From Ascarosepion bandense (Eukaryota > Mollusca > Cephalopoda > Sepiida > Sepiidae), in NCBI GenBank assembly GCA_037127315.1, contig JBBBDQ010001269.1, positions 2,421,001 through 2,485,000 on the forward strand: DNA of 64,000 bases, read 5' to 3'. Below are positions 1-13,189 of this stretch, one piece after another (positions within the stretch are counted from its first letter, which is position 1; every line of letters starts with the position of its first letter). Under the pieces are notes generated by a model. That model ran no database searches and was not told the origin of the DNA. It was given only the letters and a program-made list of their open reading frames with translations. The translations under genes were made by a program, and so were the position numbers.

Positions 1-255
1 ATTTACTCAGAGGACTTATTTAGCCTTCAAAATTCAGTTTACGACGAAAAAAAACTTATTTGATATCGATAGCAGGAAATCAAAATTTGACTTACATCCA
101 CTCATTTTTCTTTCAGTCTACGGTTTCGCTTTAACTGGAAACAACTATTGCTTTTTAGGCTTTCGTGCCAAAGTTCAAAGAGTCTGAGCTCCATGACTAT
201 GGATTAGTTTTAAAGCTTTCATTACACCCGAGCAACGCACGGGCTATACTGCTAG
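1..255 (+). mobile_element. Helitron-like element, 3' part (cut by window edge)
   Basis: The sequence matches the 3' part of the copy ending at 56235 and, inverted, the copy at 60383-60630. The end shows the usual Helitron layout: a GC-rich hairpin near 227-243 (CCGAGCAACGCACGGG, slightly decayed), a short spacer, then CTAG followed by T. No replicase is visible, so this is a non-autonomous copy. The Helitron assignment rests on the terminus only. Confidence 0.6.
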
Positions 256-529
256 TTTAGTGTATAAATTTCAATGCCCTGTACAAGATTGTTTTTCTTC
301 TCAAAGATCAATTACGTAGATTAGGCATACTACCACTTTTGTAAGAAGACGCCTTACATACCGGCTGTCTAGTACTAACAGTGCAATAAAAAGAAAACAT
401 TTATTATTACAAGAACGATTAAGAAAAGCATTGATTGAAAATACAAAAATATATTTTGAATCACAATATCAAAGACACTTCGCTATAAGAGGGATACTAT
501 ATAAGAAACAATTTTTTCTACCAAGTTTC
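256..529. other. AT-rich spacer, nothing recognised
   Basis: There is no long open frame and no match to the other repeats seen in this window. Confidence 0.5.
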
Positions 530-825
530 AGTCAAGTGTCATACGTGATACACTTTTTGGGTGATCATGTCTCGAAACAGACATGACTGACTGGGCAAGA
601 CTATTCCGCAGTATGTTGTCATTGATTTCTGCGGTAGACTGGTTGTCAGCCAAGGTTATAGAACCCAATCTGTTCTATTATTTAACCCATAACTGGAGGG
701 AAGAGACGGATTACTACCTTTCCCAAGGGTGTTTGTGCGTAAGTGAATGCAAGGAATTCAACTGGAATTCGAACTCGGCACCGATTTGTCTTTCCGAGTC
801 GATATCCACTGCAATACAACGCACT
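530..825 (-). mobile_element. tRNA-derived SINE copy 1
   Basis: This belongs to a ~300-bp family also found at 47608-47910, 48196-48470 and 59907-60213, with a partial copy at 14510-14670. Read on the minus strand, a tRNA-like head begins near GTGCGTTG and contains the box-B-like motif GAGTTCGAATTCC. A body with the conserved block CCCTCCAGTTATGGGTTAAA follows, then a CATGTCTGTTTCGAGACATG hairpin near the 3' end. A 90-residue open frame here (583-855) is a by-product of the SINE, not a gene. Confidence 0.75.
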
Positions 826-1377
826 ACCATCAACCTTCCAATATTTAACATTTAACATTTAACATTAGAAGTGATGTTTTGAAAGATAAAAAAGAATAGA
901 CAGACCATCGTGATGCCCAGCATCGAGCATCACGTAATACCTTTAATGAACTGTCCTTAAAAGAAAAAGAATAAAACACAAAAATTACGTGTTTAGGTAG
1001 GTATTTCAAGGCTATCACAATGCGTCTAGTAAAATAATGGAAGGTACAGAAGGTGTTGGGTATTCCCTATTAAATATTCATTAATATTTTGAGGTCAAAA
1101 TCTCATCTTCAGAATGAAAAGAGAGCTTGATTTCACGGCCGCTGGTTGACCGTGCCTTTAAACAAAAAATTACATTACAGTGACACATGAGCATATCAGA
1201 AGAATACCGGAAAAATAACATCCTTGACAATGGCCTGTGAAATCGCTGAAAGCGCTTGGAAATGAAAATTTATAGAACATTTTTACATTCCTTATCTCCA
1301 GCAAAAAGGAAACACGTAAGAATACTGGAAAAGTTAAATAAAATATTATAAAACCTTCCTTGTCAATCGCTTTTCAC
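826..1377. other. Unassigned AT-rich spacer
   Basis: No coding potential and no similarity to other parts of the window was recognised. Confidence 0.4.
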
Positions 1378-1514
1378 AATATATATATATATATATATAT
1401 ATAGTGAGAGTGAGAAAGAGACGTTTATATATCATTTAAATATATAGACGTTTATATATATATATATATATATAGTGAGAGAGAGACGTTTATATATCAT
1501 TTAAATATATAGAC

Positions 1515-1550
<36 letters not shown>
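1378..1550. repeat. (TA)n with a tandemly duplicated ~80-bp block
   Basis: (TA)n runs alternate with a repeated block containing GTGAGAG, GACGTTTATATATCATTT and AAATATATAGACG. The block occurs twice, near 1403-1460 and 1474-1525, in the same orientation. This fits slippage or unequal exchange within a (TA)n locus. Confidence 0.8.
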
Positions 1551-1551
<1 letters not shown>

Positions 1552-1763
1552 CGCTTAGTTTTAATTATTTTAAATTCTTTTCTATCTATACGATTCGTTC
1601 TCATTCTATTTATTTTTTCTCTCTCTTTTTTATGTTTATCTTTCTAACTTTTCCTTTTTTCCTATATTTAATTATAATTTTTATTTTATTTTATTTTATC
1701 AGTTTTAATTATTTTAACTGAATTTTTGAAATAATATAATACGCTATGAGTTTATTAACAATT
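1551..1763. other. T-rich low-complexity spacer
   Basis: Pyrimidine-rich plus strand (TTTTATTTTATTTTA and similar). No gene or recognised repeat. Confidence 0.5.
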
Positions 1764-2215
1764 TTTTATAATTGCTTCACACTAAGCAAAGCGGTACTGC
1801 CACTGGTGTGGAATGGGTTACATAAGACGTGAGTTATGAGAAATAGGAAAAAATTACAGGGGCTATCAAAGAATGAATAAAAGAAGGATGGGGACACTGG
1901 GGTAAAGAGAGCAGAAGAAGAGTAGAGTGGAAAGAGAGAATAGTATATGATGTGTAGCCAAAAATGGGTCCACGGTAATATAACACGGAACACGATGTGT
2001 AGGTTAACGAAAGATGGATTACAGAAAAGGTTAAAGAATAATGTACAAATAAGCAGAGCTTATGAATCCAGTGTAGTCCTTGGTAGTCGATTGCGGTCAT
2101 GCGCACATAGCAACTGTCTGGTTGCTCTTTACTGCTAGCACGCACCTGTTAATATAGCAGTGGATGAGTCCATGTTGAGGTGAGTCTGGGTTACACAACA
2201 CTTACGTAATAAGTT
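1764..2215 (-). mobile_element. LINE 3' region with a single 142-bp unit
   Basis: On the minus strand this ends in a degenerate form of the shared LINE tail (ACTGCCACTGGTGTGG near 1795-1812 on the plus strand, followed by an A-rich end in the minus sense). Positions 1950-2105 carry one diverged copy of the 142-bp unit that is amplified at 2811-12190. Flanks at 2105-2205, including GTCCATGTTGAGGTGAGT, recur immediately right of the big array at 12190-12290. This copy therefore looks like the unamplified state of the locus type that became the satellite. Confidence 0.65.
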
Positions 2216-2596
2216 TCATCTAGGCAACGCGTTTTCCTTAAAAGTCTAATTGAATGCACAGACCAAAAGACGTAAATAATAAAAGTTATCTACAAATGAG
2301 ACAAATATAGTATATAAATGACAAAATAGAAAGAACCCTTACTGATTTGTCGCCAAAAATGGGTCCACGGAAATATAACACGAGACATGAGGTGTAGGTT
2401 AAAGAAAGACGTATTTACATAAAAGGTTACGTAAGAAATTTCATCTTGCCTTGTACTCCTTTCTATCTTTGGGTATCATTGCCATCAGCAAGAGAAAGAA
2501 GTCAAAATGCGTGATAGAAATTGGAGAATACATATGCTTAAATATCTATGAAACATATTAACAGAGAAAGGAGAACGCAATTATGAAAATCGAACA
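2216..2596. other. Spacer with a partial 142-bp-unit relic
   Basis: Positions ~2346-2430 match the first two thirds of the 142-bp satellite unit (AAAAATGGGTCCACGGAAAT then GAGGTGTAGGTTAAAGAAAG). The rest is unrecognised. Confidence 0.5.
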
Positions 2597-2760
2597 CGTG
2601 TTGAACTAACGGAAGAAACATTTCAAAAGCTAAGCAAAGTGTTGAGAAACCGAAAAAAAATAAAAACAAAGAAAACAGTTCCTGCATCATTTGCGATATC
2701 CATTATTTTATATGGAAATAAATGGAGGACAATCAACACACGAGAAGATACTCAATAAGA
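2597..2760 (+). pseudogene. Decayed LINE reverse-transcriptase C-terminal fragment
   Basis: In one frame the translation contains ETFQKLSKVLRN, then ILYGNKWRTI, then a stop. This aligns in order with the segments EVFQKLRKVLRN and LQYGSECW of the better-preserved LINE at 62105-63175. It is a short fragment of the region downstream of the RT palm. The orientation is opposite to the other LINE pieces nearby. It directly precedes the left edge of the 142-bp satellite. Confidence 0.55.
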
Positions 2761-2810
2761 CATTTTTGTTCTATAAAACAGAAATATTCAGAAAATTAAA
2801 ATATTGATGT

Positions 2811-5800
2811 GGAGCCAAAAATGGGTCCACGGAAATATAATACGGAAGACGAGGTGTAGGTTAAAGAAAAGATGGATTACAGAAAAGGTTATAAAGAAGA
2901 AGGTACCAATAAGTAGAGCTTACGAATCCAGTATAGTCCTTGGTAGTCGACTGAGGTCATAAACGGGTCCACGGAAATATAATACGGAACACGAGGTGTA
3001 GGTTAAAGAATAGATGGATTACAGAAAAGGTTACAAAGAAGAAGGTACCAATAAGTAGAGCTTACGAATCCAGTATAGTCCTTGGTAATCGACTGAGGTC
3101 ATAAATGTGTCCACGGAAATATAATACGGAACAGGAGGTGTAGGTTAAAGAAAAGATGGGTTACAGAAAAGGTTACAAAGAAGAAGGTACCAATAAGTAG
3201 AGCTTACGAATCCAGTATAGTCCTTGGTAGTCGACTGAGGTCATAAATGGGTCCACGGAAATATAATACGGAACACGAGGTGTAGGTTAAAGAAAAGATG
3301 GATTACAGAAAAGGTTACAAAGAAGAAGGTACCAATAAGTAGAGCTTACGAATCCAGTATAGTCCTTGGTAGTCGACTGAGGTCATAAATGGGTCCACGG
3401 AAATATAATACGGAACACGAGGTGCAGGTTAAAGAAAAGATGGATTACAGAAAAGGTTACAAAGAAGAAGGTACCAATAAGTAGAGCTTACGAATCCAGT
3501 ATAGTCCTTGGTAGTCGACTGAGGTCATAAATGGGTCCACGGAAATATAATACGGAACACGAGGTGCAGGTTAAAGAAAAGATGGATTACAGAAAAGTTT
3601 ACAAAGAGGAAGGTACAAATAAGTAGAGCTTACGAATCCAGTATAGTCCTTGGTAATCGACTGAGGTCATAAATGGGTCCACGGAAATATAATACGGAAC
3701 ACGAGGTGTAGGTTAATGAAAAGATGGATTACACAAAAGGTTACAAAGAAGAAGGTACCAATAAGTAGAGCTTACGAATCCAGTATAGTCCTTGGTAGCC
3801 TACTGAGGTCATAAATGGGTCCACGGAAATATAATACGGAACACGAGGTGTAGGTTAAAGAAAAGATGGATTACAGAAAAGGTTACAAAGAAGAAGGTAC
3901 CAATAAGTAGAGCTTACGAATCCAGCATAGTCCTTGGTAGTCGACTGAATCATAAATGGGTCCACGGAAATATAATACGGAACACGAGGTGTAGGTTAAA
4001 GAAAAGATGGATTACAGAAAAGGGTACAAAGAAGAAGGTACCAATAAGTAGAGCGTACGAATCCAGTATAGTCCTTGGTAGTCGACTGAGGTCATAAATG
4101 GGTCCACGGAAATATAATACGTAACACGAGGTGTAGGTTAAAGAAAAGATGGATTACAGAAAAGGTTACAAAGAAGAAGGTACCAATAAGTAGAGCTTAC
4201 GAATCCAGTATAGTCCTTGGTAATCGACTGAGGTCATAAATGGGTCCACGGAAATATAATACGGAACACGAGGTGTAGGTTAAAGAAAAGATGGATTGCA
4301 GAAAAGGTTACAAAGAAGAAGGTACAAATAAGTAGAGCTTACGAATCCAGTATAGTCCTTGGTAGTCGACTGAGGTCATAAATGGGTCCACGGAAATATA
4401 ATACGGAACACGAGGTGTAGGTTAATGAAAAGATGGATTACACAAAAGGTTACAAAGAAGAAGGTACCAATAAGTAGAGCTTACGAATCCAGTATAGTCC
4501 TTGGTAGCCTACTGAGGTCATAAATGGGTCCACGGAAATATAATACGGAACACGAGGTGTAGGTTAAAGAAAAGATGGATTACAGAAAAGGTTACAAAGA
4601 AGAAGGTACCAATAAGTAGAGCTTACGAATCCAGCATAGTCCTTGGTAGTCGACTGAATCATAAATGGGTCCACGGAAATATAATACGGAACACGAGGTG
4701 TAGGTTAAAGAAAAGATGGATTACAGAAAAGGGTACAAAGAAGAAGGTACCAATAAGTAGAGCGTACGAATCCAGTATAGTCCTTGGTAGTCGACTGAGG
4801 TCATAAATGGGTCCACGGAAATATAATACGTAACACGAGGTGTAGGTTAAAGAAAAGATGGATTACAGAAAAGGTTACAAAGAAGAAGGTACCAATAAGT
4901 AGAGCTTACGAATCCAGTATAGTCCTTGGTAATCGACTGAGGTCATAAATGGGTCCACGGAAATATAATACGGAACACGAGGTGTAGGTTAAAGAAAAGA
5001 TGGATTGCAGAAAAGGTTACAAAGAAGAAGGTACAAATAAGTAGAGCTTACGAATCCAGTATAGTCCTTGGTAGTCGACTGAGGTCATAAATGCGTCCAC
5101 GGAAATATAATAAGGAAAAAGCGGTGTAGGTTAAAGAAAAGATGGATTACAGAAAAGGTTACAAAGAAGAAGGTACCAATAAGTAGAGCTTACGAATCCA
5201 GTATAATCCTTGGTAGTCGACTGAGGTCATAAATGGGTCCACGGAAATATAATACGGAACACGAGGTGTAGGTTAAAGAAAAGATGGATTACAGAAAAGG
5301 TTACAAAGAAGAAGGTACCAATAAGTAGAGCTTACGAATCCAGTATAATCCTTGGTAGTCGACTGAGGTCATAAATGGGTCCACGGAAATATAATACGGA
5401 ACACGAGGTGTAGGTTAAAGAAAAGATGGATTAAAGAAAAGGGTACAAAGAAGAAGGTACCAATAAGCAGAGCTTACGAATCCAGTATAGACCTTGGTAA
5501 TCGACTGAGGTCATAAATGGGTCCACGGAAATATAATACGGAACACGAGGTGTAGGTTAAAGAAAAGATGGGTTACAGAAAAGGTTACGAAGAAGAAGGT
5601 ACCAATAAGTAGAGCTTACGAATACAGTATAGTCCTTGGTAGTCGACTGAGGTCATAAATGGGTCCACGGAAATATAATACGGAACACGAGGTGTAGGTT
5701 AAAGAAAAGATGGGTTACCGAAAAGGTTACAAAGAAGAAGGTACCAATAAGTAGAGCTTACGAATCCAGTATAGTCCTTGGTAGACTACTGAGGTCATAC

Positions 5801-8800
5801 ATGGGTCCACGGAAATATAATACGGAACACGAGGTGTAGGTTAAAGAAAAGATGGATTACAGAAAAGGGTACAAAGAAGAAGGTACCAATAAGTAGAGCT
5901 TACGAATCCAGTATAGTCCTTGGTAGTCGACTGAGGTCATAAATGGGTCCACGGAAATATAATACGGAACACGAGGTGTAGGTTAAAGAAAAGATGGATT
6001 ACAGAAAAGGTTACAAGGAAGAAGGTACCAATAAGTAGAGCTTACGAATCCAGTATAGTCCTTGGTTGTCGACTGAGGTCTTAAATGGGTCCACGGAAAT
6101 ATAATACGGAACACGAGGTGTAGGTTAAAGAAAAGATGGATTACAGAAAAGGTTATAAAGAAGAAGGTACCAATAAGTAGAGCTTACGAATCCAGTATAG
6201 TCCTTGGTAGTCGACTGAGGTCATAAATCGGTCCACGGAAATATAATACGGAACACGAGGTGTAGGTTAAAGAAAAGATGGATTACAGAAAAGGTTACAA
6301 AGAAGAAGGTACCAATAAGTAGAGCTTACGAATCCAGTATAGTCCTTGGTAGTCGACTGAGTTAATAAATGCGTCCACGGAAATATAATATGGAACACGA
6401 GGTGTAGATTAAAGAAAAGATGGATTACAGAAAAGGTTACAAAGAAGAAGGTACCAATAAGTAGAGCTTACGAATCCAGTATAATCCTTGGTAGTCTACT
6501 GAGGTCATAAATGGGTCCACGGAAATATAATACGGAACACGAGGTGTAGGTTAAAGCAAAAGATGGATTACAGAAAAGGTTACAAAGAAGAAGGTACCAA
6601 TAAGTAGAGCTTACGAATCCAGTATAGTCCTTGGTAGTCGACTGAGGTCATAAATGGGTCCACGGAAATATAATACGGAACACGAGGTGCAGGTTAAAGA
6701 AAAGATGGATTACAGAAAAGGTTACAAAGAAGAAGGTACCAATAAGTAGAGCTTACGAATCCAGTATAGTCCTTGGTAATCGATTGAGGTCATAAATGGG
6801 TCCACGGAAATATAATACGGAACACGAGGTGTAGGTTAAAGAAGATGGATTACAGAAAAGGTTACAAAGAAGAAGGTACCAATAAGTAGAGCTTACGAAT
6901 CCAGTATAGTCCTTGGTAGTCGACTGAGGTCATAAATGGGTGCACGGAAATATAATACGGAACACGAGGTGCAGGTTAAAGAAAAGATGGATTACAGAAA
7001 AGGTTACAAAGAAGAAGGTACCAATAAGTAGAGCTTACGAATCCAGTATAGTCCTTGGTAGTCGACTGAGGTCATAAATGGGTCCACGGAAATATAATAC
7101 GGAACACGAGGTGCAGGTTAAAGAAAAGATGGATTACAGAAAAGGTTACAAAGAAGAAGGTACCAATTAGTAGAGCTTACGAATCCAGTATAGTCCTTGG
7201 TAATCGACTGAGGTCATAAATGGGTCCACGGAAATATAATACGGAACACGAGGTGTAGGTTAATGAAAAGATGGATTACACAAAAGGTTACAAAGAAGAA
7301 GGTACCAATAAGTAGAGCTTACGAATCCAGTATAGTCCTTGGTAGTCTACTGAGGTCATAAATGGGTCCACGGAAATATAATACGGAACACGAGGTGTAG
7401 GTTAAAGAAAAGATGGATTACACAAAAGGTTACAAAGCAGAAGGTAACAATAAGTAGAGCTTACGAATCCAGTATAGTCCTTGGTAGTCGACTGAGGTCA
7501 TAAATGGGTCCACGGAAATATAATACGTAACACGAGGTGTAGGTTAAAGAAAAGATGGATTACAGAAAAGGTTACAAAGAAGAAGGTACAAATAAGTAGA
7601 GCTTACGAATCCAGTATAGTCCTTGGTAGTCGACTGAGTTCATAAATGCGTCCACGGAAATATAATAAGGAACACGAGATGTAGGTTAAAGAAAAGATGG
7701 ATTACAGAAAAGGTTACAAAGAAGAAGGTACCAATAAGTAGAGCTTACGAATCCAGTATAGTACTTGGTAGTCGACTCAGCCCATAAATGCGTCCACGGA
7801 AATATAATACGGAACACGAGGTGTAGGTTAAAGAAAAGATGGATTACAGAAAAGGTTACAAAGAAGAAGGTACCAATAAGTAGTGCGTACGAATCCAGTA
7901 TAATCCTTGGTAGTCGACTGAGGTCATAAATGGGTCCACGGAAATATAATACGGAACACGAGGTGTAGGTTAAAGTATAGATGGATTACAGAAAAGGTTA
8001 CAAAGAAGAAGGTACCAATAAGTAGAGCTTACGAATCCAGTGTAGTCCTTGGTAATCGAATGATTTCATAAATGGGTCCACGGAAATATAATACGGAACA
8101 CGAGGTGTAGGTTAAAGAAAAGATGGGTTACAGAAAAGGTTACAAAGAAGAAGGTACCAATAAGTAGAACTTACGAATCCAGTATAGTCCTTGGTAGTCT
8201 ACTGAGGTCATAAATGGGTCCACGGAAATATAATACGGAACACGAGGTGTAGGTTAAAGAAAAGATGGATTACAGAAAAGGGTACAAAGAAGAAGGTACC
8301 AATAAGTAGAGCTTACGAATCCAGTATAGTCCTTGGTAGTCGACTGAGGTCATAAATGGGTCCACGGAAATATAATACGGAACACGAGGTGTAGGTTAAA
8401 GAAAAGATGGATTACAGAAAAGGTTACAAGGAAGAAGGTACCAATAAGTAGAGCTTACGAATCCAGTATAGTCCTTGGTTGTCGACTGAGGTCTTAAATG
8501 GGTCCACGGAAATATAATACGGAACACGAGGTGTAGGTTAAAGAAAGGATGGATTACAGAAAAGGTTACAAAGAAGAAGGTACCAATAAGTAGAGCTTAC
8601 GAATCCAGTATAGTCCTTGATTGTCGACTGAGGTCATAAATGGGTCCACGGAAAAATAATACGGAACACGAGGTGTAGGTTAAAGAAAAGATGGATTACA
8701 GAAAAGGTTATAAAGAAGAAGGTACCAATAAGTAGAGCTTACGAATCCAGTATAGTCCTTGGTAGTCGACTGAGGTCATAAATGGGTCCACGGAAATATA

Positions 8801-11800
8801 ATACGGAACACGAGGTGTAGGTTAAAGAAAAGATGGATTACAGAAAAGGTTACAAAGAAGATGGTACCAATAAGTAGAGCTTACGAATCCAGTATAGTCC
8901 TTGGTAGTCGACTGAGTTAATAAATGCGTCCACGGAAATATAATACGGAACACGAGGTGTAGATTAAAGAAAAGATGGATTACAGAAAAGGTTACAAAGA
9001 AGAAGGTACCAATAAGTAGAGCTTACGAATCCAGTATAATCCTTGGTAGTCTACTGAGGTCATAAATGGGTCCACGGAAATATAATACGGAACACGAGGT
9101 GTAGGTTAAAGCAAAAGATGGATTACAGAAAAGGGTACAAAGAAGAAGGTACAAATAAGTAGAGCTTACGAATCCAGTATAGTCCTTGGAAGTCGACTGA
9201 GTTCATAAATGCGTCCACGGAAATATAATAAGGAACACGAGATGTAGGTTAAAGAAAAGATGGATTACAGAAAAGGTTACAAAGAAGAAGGTACCAATAA
9301 GTAGAGCTTACGAATCCAGTATAGTACTTGGTAGTCGACTCAGCCCATAAATGCGTCCACGGAAATATAATACGGAACACGAGGTGTAGGTTAAAGAAAA
9401 GATGGATTACAGAAAAGGTTACAAAGAAGAAGGTACCAATAAGTAGAGCGTACGAATCCAGTATAATCCTTGGTAGTCGACTGAGGTCATAAATGGGTCC
9501 ACGGAAATATAATACGGAACACGAGGTGTAGGTTAAAGTATAGATGGATTACAGAAAAGGTTACAAAGAAGAAGGTACCAATAAGTAGAGCTTACGAATC
9601 CAGTATAGTCCTTGGTAGACGACTGAGGTCATAAATGGGTCCACGGAAATATAATACGGAACACGAGGTGTAGGTTAAAGCAAAAGATGGATTACAGAAA
9701 AGGTTACAAAGAAGAAGGTACAAATAAGTAGATCTTACGAATACAGTATAGTCCTTGGTAGTCGACTGAGTTCATAAATGCGTCCATGGAAATATAATAC
9801 GGAACACGAGGTGTAGGTTAAAGAAAAGATGGATTACAGAAAAGGTTACAAAGAAGAAGGTAACAATAAGTAGAGCTTACGAATCCAGTATAGTCCTTGG
9901 TAATCGACTGAGGTCATAAATGGGTCCACGGAAATATAATACGGAACACGAGGTGTAGGTTAAAGAAAAGATGGTTTACAGAAAAGGTTACAAAGAAGAA
10001 GGTACCAATAAGTAGAGCTTACGAATCCAGTATAGTCCTTGGTAGTCGACTGAGGTCATAAATAGGTCCACGGAAATATAATACGGAACACGAGGTGCAG
10101 GTTAAAGAAAAGATGGATTACACAAAAGGTTACAAAGAAGAAGGTACCAATAAGTAGAGCTTACGAATCCAGTATAGTCCTTGGTAGTCTACTGAGGTCA
10201 TAAATGGGTCCACGGAAATATAATACGGAACACGAGGTGTAGGTTAAAGAAAAGATGGATTACAGAAAAGGTTACAAAGAAGAAGGTACCAATAAGTAGA
10301 GCTTACGAATCCAGTATAGTCCTTGGTAGTCGACTGAGGTCATAAATGGGTCCACGGAAATATAATACGGAACACGAGGTGCAGGTTAAAGAAAAGATGG
10401 ATTACAGAAAAGGTTACAAAGAAGAAGGTACCAATAAGTAGAGCTTACGAATCCAGTATAGTCCTTGGTAATCGACTGAGGTCATAAATGGGTCCACGGA
10501 AATATAATACGGAACACGAGGTGCAGGTTAAAGAAAAGATGGATTAAACAAAAGGTTACAAAGAAGAAGGTACCAATAAGTAGAGCTTACGAATCCAGTA
10601 TAGTCCTTGGTAGTCTACTGAGGTCATAAATGGGTCCACGGAAATATAATACGGAACACGAGGTGTAGGTTAAAGAAAAGATGGATTACAGAAAAGGTTA
10701 CAAAGAAGAAGGTACCAATAAGTACAGCTTACGAATCCAGTATAGTCCTTGGTAGTCGACTGAGGTCATAAATGGGTCCACGGAAATATAATACGAAACA
10801 CGAGGTGTAGGTTAAAGAAAAGATGGATTACACAAAAGGTTACAAAGAAGAAGGTACCAATAAGTAGAGCTTACGAATCCAGTATAGTCCTTGGTAGTCT
10901 ACTGAGGTCATAAATGGGTCCACGGAAATATAATACGGAACACGAGGTGTAGGTTAAAGAAAAGATGGATTACAGAAAAGGTTACAAAGAAGAAGGTACC
11001 AATAAGTAGAGCTTACGAATCCAGTATAGTCCTTGGTAGTCGACTGAGGTCATAAATGGGTCCACGGAAATATAATACGAAACACGAGGTGTAGGTTAAA
11101 GAAAAGATGGATTACACAAAAGGTTACAAAGAAGAAGGTACCAATAAGTAGAGCTTACGAATCCAGTATAGTCCTTGGTAGTCTACTGAGGTCATAAATG
11201 GGTCCACGGAAATATAATACGGAACACGAGGTGTAGGTTAAAGAAAAGATGGATTACAGAAAAGGTTACAAAGAAGAAGGTACCAATAAGTAGAGCTTAC
11301 GAATCCAGTATAGTCCTTGGTAGTCGACTGAGTTCATAAATGCGTCCACGGAAATATAATAAGGAACACGAGATGTAGGTTAAAGAAAAGATGGATTACA
11401 GAAAAGGTTACAAAGAAGAAGGTACCAATAAGTAGAGCTTACGAATCCAGTATAGTACTTGGTAGTCGACTGAGCTCATAAATGCGTCCACGGAAATATA
11501 ATACGGAACACGAGGTGTAGGTTAAAGAAAAGATGGATTACAGAAAAGGTTACAAAGAAGAAGGTACCAATAAGTAGAGCGTACGAATCCAGTATAATCC
11601 TTGGTAGTCGACTGAGGTCATAAATGGGTCCACGGAAATATAATACGGAACACGAGGTGTAGGTTAAAGAATAGATGGATTACAGAAAAGGTTACAAAGA
11701 AGAAGGTACCAATAAGTAGAGCTTACGAATCCAGTATAGTCCTTGGTAATCGACTGAGATCATAAATGGGTCCACGGAAATATAATACGGAACACGAGGT

Positions 11801-12190
11801 GTAGGTTAAAGAAAAGATGGGTTACAGAAAAGGTTACAAAGAAGAAGGTACCAATAAGTAGAGCTTACGAATCCAGTATAGTCCTTGGTAGTCGACTGAG
11901 GTCATAAATGGGTCCACGGAAATATAATACGGAACACGAGGTGTAGGTTAAAGAAAAGATGGATTACAGAAAAGGTTACAAAGAAGAAGGTACAAATAAG
12001 TAGAGCTTACGAATCCAGTATAATCCTTGGTAGTCCACGGAGGTCATAAATGGGTCCACGGAAATATAATACGGAACACGAGGTGTAGGTTAAAGAAAAG
12101 ATGGATTACAGAAAAGGTTACAAAAAAGAAGGTACCAGTAAGTAGAGCTTGCGAATCCAGTGTAGTCCTTGGTAGTCGACTGCCGTCGTG
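2811..12190 (+). repeat. 142-bp satellite array, about 66 copies, with higher-order repeats
   Basis: Successive TCATAAATGGGTCCACGG landmarks lie 142 bp apart (for example 3241, 3383, 3525). All units face the same way. Units differ mainly by substitutions, and most retain KpnI (GGTACC) and SalI (GTCGAC) hexamers. Variant combinations recur in blocks: a five-unit block at 3668-4376 is repeated at 4377-5085 (709-bp period), and a longer block around 5790-6560 recurs around 8200-9110. No open frame longer than about 70 codons crosses the array. Left edge: GATGTGGAGCC near 2809. Right edge: GACTGCCGTCGTGCGCAC near 12177-12195. Confidence 0.97.
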
Positions 12191-12403
12191 CGCACAGTGC
12201 TACTGTCTGCTCTTCTCTCTCCTGCTATCACAAACCTATTAATATAACAGTGGGTGTGTCCATGTTGAGGTGAGTATGCGTCTCACAACAATATGATACA
12301 GGGGTTGTCGGAAAGGATGCGTGTCAAAGAGATAAGAGATGTCAATTGACATTGCATTTGAATTCTTGGAGATTGTAGCTGTCAGGAAATAAAATGAATT
12401 CCA
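12191..12403 (-). mobile_element. LINE 3' UTR and extreme C-terminal codons
   Basis: 12191-12290 matches the flank of the single 142-bp unit at 2105-2205. Positions 12340-12403 match the last codons of the LINE ORF at 43883-43970 and also 63948-64000, sharing ATTGACATTGCATTT, GGAGATTGTAGCTGTC and GAATTCCAC. On the minus strand the order is ORF end, 3' UTR, 142-bp array. This places the satellite within a LINE 3' UTR. Confidence 0.6.
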
Positions 12404-13189
12404 CATATGTTTTTAATTTTTTTGTGGGATTCTTATTTTCTCTTGAGAATTTGTATTGATGACAATTTCTTCATTAATAATTTCTATAATTTTAATTTGG
12501 TTTATGCCGAAACGTAAAAAAGGATTTCAAAAATTGTCATCCCAGATTTATAATTTGTAACGACTTTAAACAATGCTGTTATCAAAAAACAAAATCAAAT
12601 GTAAACACGATCAATTCATAATATGCACCTGATGATTGCATAGTATAAGAGACAATGAATGCCTATTATGTTTAATCATGAGCCTTTCTAAACAACATAT
12701 TTTGGCTTTAATTTCAGGTGAAAATAAAGACAAAAATTATCCAACATTTGGATAATTGTTTATTAAGTTGCTTCTCAGCATTCGGCTTACATGAGCCATC
12801 TTCAGAGAGGTTACAAGGACGTTAACATAAAAACATCCACCATCAAAGACGATTTTATCTTGTTAAAAACAGAAAGAAAATTATCATTTGGTACACACAA
12901 CCATTTAACTAAATGATAAATACTAAGTGAGGGCGTAAACTCCTAAAATTAATTGAAAACATTTTCCTAAATATAAACCACTCAGCATAAATTTTTACAG
13001 AAATACACTGAAATTAAGCTATAGCTGTAGTTTGTAAATGTCATCAAAAGCATAATCATAGAATTTTAAACAGATAGAATAGCCTAAACATTCAACTACA
13101 TCCTAAAAAACGAGCGATCACAAAAACACTATTTGCAATTGCCGAAATCGTATTGAGTGTCTGTTAGTAAATAAATGTCTAACTGGCAC
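12404..13189. other. Unassigned AT-rich spacer
   Basis: No open frame of note and no match to other repeats in the window. Confidence 0.4.

Noticed and set aside
583..855. 90-codon open frame
   Set aside because: It lies almost wholly inside a SINE copy on the opposite strand.
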